Positions 57,867-64,000 of a DNA stretch of 64,000 bases are shown piece by piece (the stretch's first letter is position 1; every line of letters starts with the position of its first letter). The notes under the pieces are model-generated. The model made no database searches and was not told the DNA's origin. It saw only the letters and a list, made by a program, of their open reading frames with translations. Where the stretch lies: positions 62,001 through 126,000 of the forward strand of contig MARA01000005.1 in the NCBI GenBank assembly GCA_001792895.1, in the 5' to 3' direction. Both the position numbers and the translations under genes were made by a program. The stretch comes from Lentinus brumalis (lineage: Eukaryota > Basidiomycota > Agaricomycetes > Polyporales > Polyporaceae).

Positions 57867-59236
57867 ATGGTTCACTTCACTTCTACTGTCCTTCTCGCTC
57901 TCTCGGCCATCGCCATGCAGGCGCAAGGCGCGCCCCTCCTCAACAAGCGCATCGCGCAGACCATTTCCGCTTCCACCACGAAGTGGGAGGAAGCTTGTGT
58001 ACGTCGTCTTGTTCAGACGCTGGCGCTCGCGCACGAATGCTAACCTTTCTTCAGAAAGCGGCAGGCGGCGGCGAACTGTGCAACCCCGTCTCGGTCACCG
58101 CGTTCACGACCCTCCTCGCTGCAGCCGGTCCTTGCGAGCAGCAGGACTCTGCGGACGCGATGATCGACCTCGCGAAGACCCTCAACAACGACGCGGAAAT
58201 GATCAGGCTCGCGCAGATCTTTGCGCAGCAGCCGCGGAACACGGTACGTCTTATTTACTTTTCTAGGACTCGGGACACGTGCGAAGGCAGGGCAATGTGG
58301 TTATCTTCCTGTGGAGCGACGCGTTGTGAGAATGAACGTGTCACCGCACCTTTGCCATGCGATACACCGCCACAACTCGGGACACAATTATGGCCGCGAG
58401 GAGGTCATACATGGCTTAACTCCTTATCACCATGTCCTCATCCGTATGGCAAATTCGCTGACATTGCTCTCGCTCACAGCCCAACTCGCTAGCTGTACCG
58501 TACTGCCAGCAGGCCCCGAAGAACTCGGAGCTCAATGGCTTGTTCCAGTGCCAGTTCCAAGGCGCAAACCAGCAGAGCTTCGTCGGCGGTCTCGCGGTCG
58601 GCGCACCGGGGACCATTCCCTTCGGACACACCGAGCCCCTCAGCCCGCTCGGTTCGTGCGCGGCGCATCCAGATGGTCCCATCGCGGACGGCTCGCAGCT
58701 CTCGGACATCACGCAAGACCCGGGTCTCGGGAACGTCTCCACTGGGTCAGGCGACAGCTCCGCGTCGAGCACGGCGGCGGCCGCGACAAGCACCGAGGCG
58801 GCAGCGACCACTACAGAGGCTGCTGCGACTAGCACCGAAGTCTCCGCGACCACCACGACCGCTGCGGCTTCGACGACCACCGCCGCATCGTCTTCGAACT
58901 TCCAGCTCCAGAACGCGCTCGACGCACAGAAGCTCAACGCGCAATTCGCATCGCTCACTGCCGACTCGTCCTGCTCAGGTATGTCCTTCTCGCGACGAAG
59001 CTGCCTGAGACGCTGACCAATTGCGCACAGAGGGCGACCAGGCTTGCATCGACGGCGGCTTCGCGATGTGCGTCGGCGGCAAGTTCGTGAACATGGGCTG
59101 CGCTGCCACCACGCAGTGCTTCGCGCTCCCGCTCGTGAACAAGGCGGGCACGTCGCTCGCGTGCACCACCCAGGACGACGCGGCCGCACGCATCGCCGCC
59201 CCTGGCGCGACCGGTGGAATCACCGGCAGCGACTGA
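57867..59236 (+). CDS. Secreted protein with Ser/Thr linker and CBM19-like C-terminal domain
   Basis: Exons 57867-57998, 58055-58243, 58480-58978 and 59031-59236, in phase, 341 residues. Signal peptide MVHFTSTVLLALSAIAMQAQ. An N-terminal helical, cysteine-containing domain (GELCNPVSVTAFTTLLAAAG; AMIDLAKTLNNDAEMI; CQQAPKNSELNGLFQC) is followed by a low-complexity Ala/Thr/Ser linker with repeats of TEAAATT/TSTEA (likely O-glycosylated). The C-terminal domain, CIDGGFAMCVGGKFVNMGCA to CFALPLVNKAGTSLACT, has the cysteine and Gly pattern of fungal chitin-binding CBM19-like domains. Probably an extracellular or wall-associated protein; chitin binding is inferred from the pattern alone. Intron 3 (58244-58479) is longer than the others. 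Confidence 0.75.
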
Positions 59237-60154
59237 GTACGTCGACTGGGTCCCACGAAAGCGCGTCCGTGCGAGTCCTCCGGGAGTCACTTTCTATGAT
59301 TTGCTCATTCATACCTTATTTTCTTTCCCTTCTCGAGATCGCGGGTTCGTTGTCCCTCTTACTGTATCGATAGCTGTGCTTCACCTTCGAGGTCCATGCG
59401 CGTATGAGTCGCGGTGCTCACCGAGTTCTCACCATCTTGTTTCTGGGGTCTGATTGCAATCACATACGCTCTTTCCCGTCCTGTCTATCTCTGCGTGAGT
59501 CGCTGTGTGAGCGCGCGAATATGTGGAACGGAAGCCTTGAGGACGCTCTCCTTTGGGATCTTCGGGTCCAGAACAGCGTCTCTGAGCCACGTGCGGTGCT
59601 GTGCCAGGTCCCGCGATAGTGTGAGCGCCGGCGAAATCGCTTCACTTTCCTCATCCATCGTATGTTGTTCTCGACGCCCAGGACCTGATGATACCTCGCT
59701 TCTCCGAGCTAAGTCATGTTGTCTCTAGGATATAGCTCGTTGTATCGCTGTGCGGTCCCCGTATCCAGCGCGAATGGACCGCCGGGCCCGCCGTCGCCAC
59801 GGTCCCGGCGGTGAGACAATAGTTCTTGGATAAAGGACCGCAACTAAGCGAGCGGCCAAAGCTCCGCGAGCTGGCTACGGCCATTGTCTTCGAGCTGCAG
59901 AGACCAAGCATTGGCCTCCGAAATCCCGCCGCCGCGCCCGGGAGGCCGCTTCCGTCCTTATAGTTAGCCGACGCTGTAGTAGGTCCCAGTGTATACACCT
60001 CTCGTTCCGCCACCACCACTCGCACCCAGTTACTCCCCACCCTCCCCATCTCTTCTGCCTCCCTCACCATCTCTGCAGCTGCGCTTCGTCCTGCCGCCTC
60101 ACCGACCGCCCCATATCAGCACACGTTACCGGCTGTCTGCAGAACCAGGAGAAG
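59237..60154. other. Intergenic stretch
   Basis: No supported gene. The pyrimidine-rich section 60000-60070 is typical of a fungal leader upstream of the ATG at 60155. Confidence 0.45.
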
Positions 60155-63100
60155 ATGTCCTACGACGACCTTGCGCCGCAATCCCCCCCGCCACAATCGC
60201 CCGAGGCGGGCCCTTCGAGCTTGCCATACGGGCATCGGCACGTCACCGAGAGCAGCTCCGACGACGACGCTGTTTTACACACATCGCGCCCTCTAGGTCA
60301 CCAGGACAGGATGTCCTCTGAGACCCTCGCGCCACACACCCCACAGCCGCCACAATCGCCCGAGGCGGGCCCGTCGAGCTCGCCACACGACTCACAGCAT
60401 GATGCTGCCGACAGCAGCTCTTTGAGAGTCGAGCACCGACGCAGAACGAAGAAGAACTCCGGCATTGTAATCATTTTCAGAGCCAGTCCAAAGTGCGTAT
60501 CATATCTCCGCTGTCCACACGCATGGTCTGAAACAGACTCTGTTTATATTCAGCATCAGGAAGATGCGAGAAAACGATGAGAAGGCGGACGACGAGCTCA
60601 GTGCTCTTATGAAAGGAACTAGCATCGGGTCCCGCAAGTCTGTCAAGTTCGCACCCGAACCCAAACCACAACCTGAAGGACCTGGGTGCGTTTGGGTGGT
60701 TTGCAACCGGCATCAGCATCTAACGCCACTTCTACCTGCAGCAACGGCGGGAAGAAGACGTCAAGGCTGTCACACCGGTACAATCCTATGGGTCGCAGCT
60801 CCTTCAAGTCTCGTACTCCGAAGTATTCCCCTGATGACATTGACGAACCGTCAGCAAAGGTCCCCTCATGGCTCGCCAGCGTCGACCCAGGCAGAGCGCC
60901 GCCCCGAGGCACTCTCCACCCGTCCGTAGATCCTGACGTGCGTGACCAATCTGAGGCCCGATGGAGCTCTCCTCACTAACCTCATACATCCAGTACTTCA
61001 GGCCGATGCACTTGACACCGGTACAACAACTCTATCGCAACGACGGTGGCAATGTCGCGTACGATGCCGACGAAGACCGTATGGTCCCAGACGACGGTGG
61101 CGACACGGACCGCGAGGAGCCCATCGACGAAGATGAAGCCCACGACGAGGGCGACGATGATGGCATGCAAGGCGATGCCTCTGGGGAAGGCGAGTCCGGC
61201 GACGACGACGGCATGCGCGACGACAACTCCGGCGACGAGACTGACGGCGATGACGAGGAGGACAAGGAGTCCACCAAAGCTGTTGCTGACGATGACGAGG
61301 AAGACAAGGAGTCTACCAAAGCCGTTGCAGACGATGAAGAAATCGACCGCGCAGACGATGGCGACGCAACGCCGCAGCCCGCGCCACTCGTCCCCACCGA
61401 GCCCTCGACCCCGACCGACGTCCATGTTTCACTCGAGTCTTCCGACCACTGGCAGCCACCACGTCCACCCACTCCCGGCCCCGTACGCGAAAGCGTGCAA
61501 GAGCCATTGGTCGACTTCGAGGACATCGATGAACCGTCCTCGCACCAAGAGCCAGCCACCGAATACACTGAGACCGACGTCGCACAGGCCGTCAAGCTCC
61601 TCGAGGAGATCAAAATCTCGTACGAACGAGAGCAGGCTGCACGGGCACAGGTTGATGCCGATGCTGAGGAGATCTTCGGAGGATCAGACGACTCCGACTC
61701 GGATTCAGATGGCGCCCTGGGTCTGAAGACTGGTGCAATCAGCGCCGGAAACGATGAGCCCTCGGCGTCGTCGAGTTCTCGGCGATCTCCCAGCCCGCCC
61801 TTACGGGCGCCCGAAGAAAGGAATGAGCCGGAGGAGGAGGTCGCAGAGGTGCGTTTGCTATCTTTCCATCGTACTTCCACTACATCCTCACTTTACTGCC
61901 TTCGCAGCTCCCGCCTCTGAGTATATCTGTCCTCGGTGATGCGATGTCTCCGTCGCGGGATACTACCAACGGTTCTGTTACTGCATCAGTGTTCACGGCC
62001 GGGTCGTCGACTGTGGCGCTCCCCTTACTTTCACCCACGCCCACCGAATCCATGCCGCCGTCTCGGACTCGCTCTCTGTTGCGCTCTCTGGACAGCTTGA
62101 GTCTGAGTCCCAAACCGCGTCGCATGTCGATGCAGGAGAGGAGCAGACACAATATGTATGCTGGAACTTCCTCTCCCCGGGGCCGTGTGGGGGCTTCTCG
62201 CGGAACGCGGCGTGTCCCTTCCTGTCGACGTTGCAAAGAACTCGAAGGCTCCCCAGATCATGCTGCGGTTCGCCGCCACAGACTTGAGCACGAGCACGAG
62301 GAGATCCGCAAGGCCAGCAGGGAGCAGAAGATCAGGGAGAGGAGGGGCCTGTCCTCGGGCGTGGACGACATGGACGATGAGGACGACGAGGACTATGCGG
62401 ACGACGGCATGGACGTCGAGAACGAGGGATACAGTCCTCTGTCTGCGCCACCGCCACCGCCATCTGCGGACCTTCTTGTCGATGCTGACTGCCCGATGGG
62501 CGACGACTTCCCCGGTAGAGTGGCTGGTGCTCCTCAACGTCCGCAGCAACAGCAGCAACAGCAGCAGCAGCAACAACAACAGTCACAGCCGGAAAGCGTT
62601 GACATTGACATCGACGTCGACGTCGACGTCGCGGACACTCATCATGGTTCCGCGTTTGCGAGCGTGCAACCAGCGACGCCGTTCGCCACTTCCTGGGCTC
62701 CGCCACAGCAGTCATCTGTCGCCTCCCCTGCTTACCAACCTCCCGAAGTCTTCGACGTTAGTCGCGCCGAGCCCATGGCGGTGACCTCTCTGACTGCGTT
62801 CGCGACCACCCAGCCTCAGGTCCCCGAGCAGATGGCTGTTGAAGCCAGCGGGCCCGCCGTGGTGGCGCCACCGGAGGATCAGCAGCAGCACGCAGAGATG
62901 CAGTGTCGCGATGTTGCTCTCGACGGTGCTCATCCTGAGACGGCCATCGTCGTAGCCAATGCAGACGACAGTGTTCCTGCGCCTGACTCGACGGAGCCTC
63001 TACCAATGGTCGCGTCCGCCGGGCCGAGCATCGTCATACAAGCTCCGGATGATGATGAGGACAAGAAGGACGATGAGACGGACTCCGACGAGGAGAATGA

Positions 63101-64000
63101 AGACGATGAGTTGGAGCCCGTGCCGATACCCGTCTACGAGGCTCCCAAGGACACCGCGAAGCAGGACGAGGACGATGATGAGTCGGATGAGGATGAGGAT
63201 ACCGATGACGAGGACGAGACTGATGTTGACGACGATGAAGAAGACGAGTTGGAGCTTGTTCCGATACCGGTCTACGAAGCTCCCCCGGCCACTGCTGAGA
63301 AGGACGAGTCGGCTGCTGCAGCCTCTAGAGGCACTGCGACCGCAAGCTCGGAGGTCGTTGCTGAGACCAGCTCATCAGACGAGCGTCCGGCACTGGTCTC
63401 GCAAGCTGTGGGAAGCTCTTCATCACCGTCTCCCGCCTCATCGGCGTCAGCTGCTAACCAGCCATCTCCAGTGGCCAGGAGACCTGCTGGACCATCTCCC
63501 GCGCCATCTCCTCGAGCAACATCCTATTCTATTACCTCTTCGTCTACAACTCATCCTCCTGCCCCAGCCACTTCGACCACCACACCCTCCTCCGTCCCTC
63601 CTTCCGCCACCGTCCCCATTGGCTCGTCCTCTCCAATCATCGCGCCTCCCACCGCTTCGCTACCTTCGGGTTTCTCTTCGATGGTCGCTGTACCTTTGAT
63701 GGGGTACTACCCTTCGTACAACCCGCTGCTTGGCAACGAGTGGCTTTCCCAGCTTATACCCGTTTCGCCTGCGCCGGTCCCCACTGGTACGAATCAATCG
63801 GATCGGGAAAAGAGGCTGGCAAATGCTGCCAAGGCGAGAACGAAGGCGCAGATGGCAAAGGCGGTCATAGCACAGGCATTGGCGAAGTGAGCTCCGTTCA
63901 TACTTCCATCTGTGAGAATTCATACTGACGGTCTCTGTCTATCGCAGTGCGAACCTTCCTTGCGGAGACGATGACAATGACAGCGGTTTCCGTATGGATG
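60155..64000 (+). CDS. Large disordered acidic protein (runs off the right edge)
   Basis: Exons 60155-60492, 60554-60685, 60742-60938, 60994-61848, 61908-63886 and 63948 onward, all in phase. The apparent stop at 63888 falls in an intron (GTGAGC donor, CTGAC branch, CGCAG acceptor), so the gene continues past the window. The product is mostly disordered: repeated SPEAGPSS motifs near the N-terminus, long Asp/Glu runs, a 13-glutamine tract (62544-62582), Ser-Pro rich segments, and a lysine/arginine helix (DREKRLANAAKARTKAQMAK). Two internal duplications are visible: EEDKESTKAVADD (61258-61340) and VPIPVYEAP (near 63120 and 63260). I recognise no folded domain. A nuclear scaffold or regulatory protein is possible but unproven. 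Confidence 0.6.
62544..62582 (+). repeat. CAG/CAA repeat encoding 13 glutamines
   Basis: Thirteen consecutive CAG or CAA codons, mixed, inside exon 5 of the disordered protein. Confidence 0.9.

Noticed and set aside
62544..62582. CAG/CAA run and other short repeats as a CRISPR-like array
   Set aside because: It is an in-frame codon repeat without spacers; nothing in this eukaryotic window resembles CRISPR.
1..64000. tRNA or rRNA genes
   Set aside because: I saw no convincing cloverleaf, B-box pair or rRNA-like block by eye; a covariance-model search would be decisive.

Overview
The window looks like nuclear DNA of a filamentous basidiomycete (Agaricomycetes, possibly Polyporales). The genes are split by many 50-70 bp GT...CTNAC...AG introns, the genic sequence is GC-rich, and it carries a chromodomain Ty3/gypsy element, a Helitron, STAND NTPases with a helical N-terminus and families of tandem paralogues. 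The order-level placement is inference.

Left part (1-14.8 kb): three minus-strand, intron-rich genes for long alpha-helical proteins of one broad type (7-1257, 2384-4083, 13052-14010). The last two are separated by a complete 8,161-bp LTR retrotransposon (4861-13021) with 744-bp LTRs about 99% alike and a CATGT target duplication. Its gag and pol lie on the minus strand and end in a chromodomain. A canonical -1 frameshift signal joins gag to pol, and an 11-nt primer-binding site is complementary to the predicted start of its own RNA (self-priming). On the opposite strand it carries an extra gene with its own TATA box, a coiled coil and a Zn2Cys6 cluster. A block of palindromic repeats follows (14.1-14.7 kb).

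Middle (17.5-29.4 kb): a secreted type-B carboxylesterase (minus), a mitochondrial phosphate carrier (plus), two tandem FtsJ-like methyltransferase-fold genes (plus), and a STAND/NACHT-type NTPase with an MLKL-like helical N-terminus (minus). A Helitron Rep-helicase gene (30.4-36.0 kb) follows. It is interrupted by a 606-bp non-autonomous hAT element with a perfect 8-bp target duplication. Next comes an unrecognised gene (36129-39020) whose first exon is cut off from the rest by about 1.4 kb of repeat-like sequence.

Right part (40-64 kb): a second STAND NTPase (minus), a second phosphate carrier with the same exon pattern (minus), RIB3 of riboflavin synthesis (plus) with a long internally duplicated intron, three tandem carboxylesterases (plus), a secreted protein with a chitin-binding-like C-terminus (plus), and a large disordered acidic protein that runs off the right edge.

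The esterase, carrier and STAND families occur on both sides of the Helitron, which suggests an old, largely inverted segmental duplication. Many reading frames (retroelement, Helitron, STAND-b, esterase 4) carry single-base breaks that nearly all map to short G or C runs. They look like consensus errors or a shared mutational bias rather than independent gene death.
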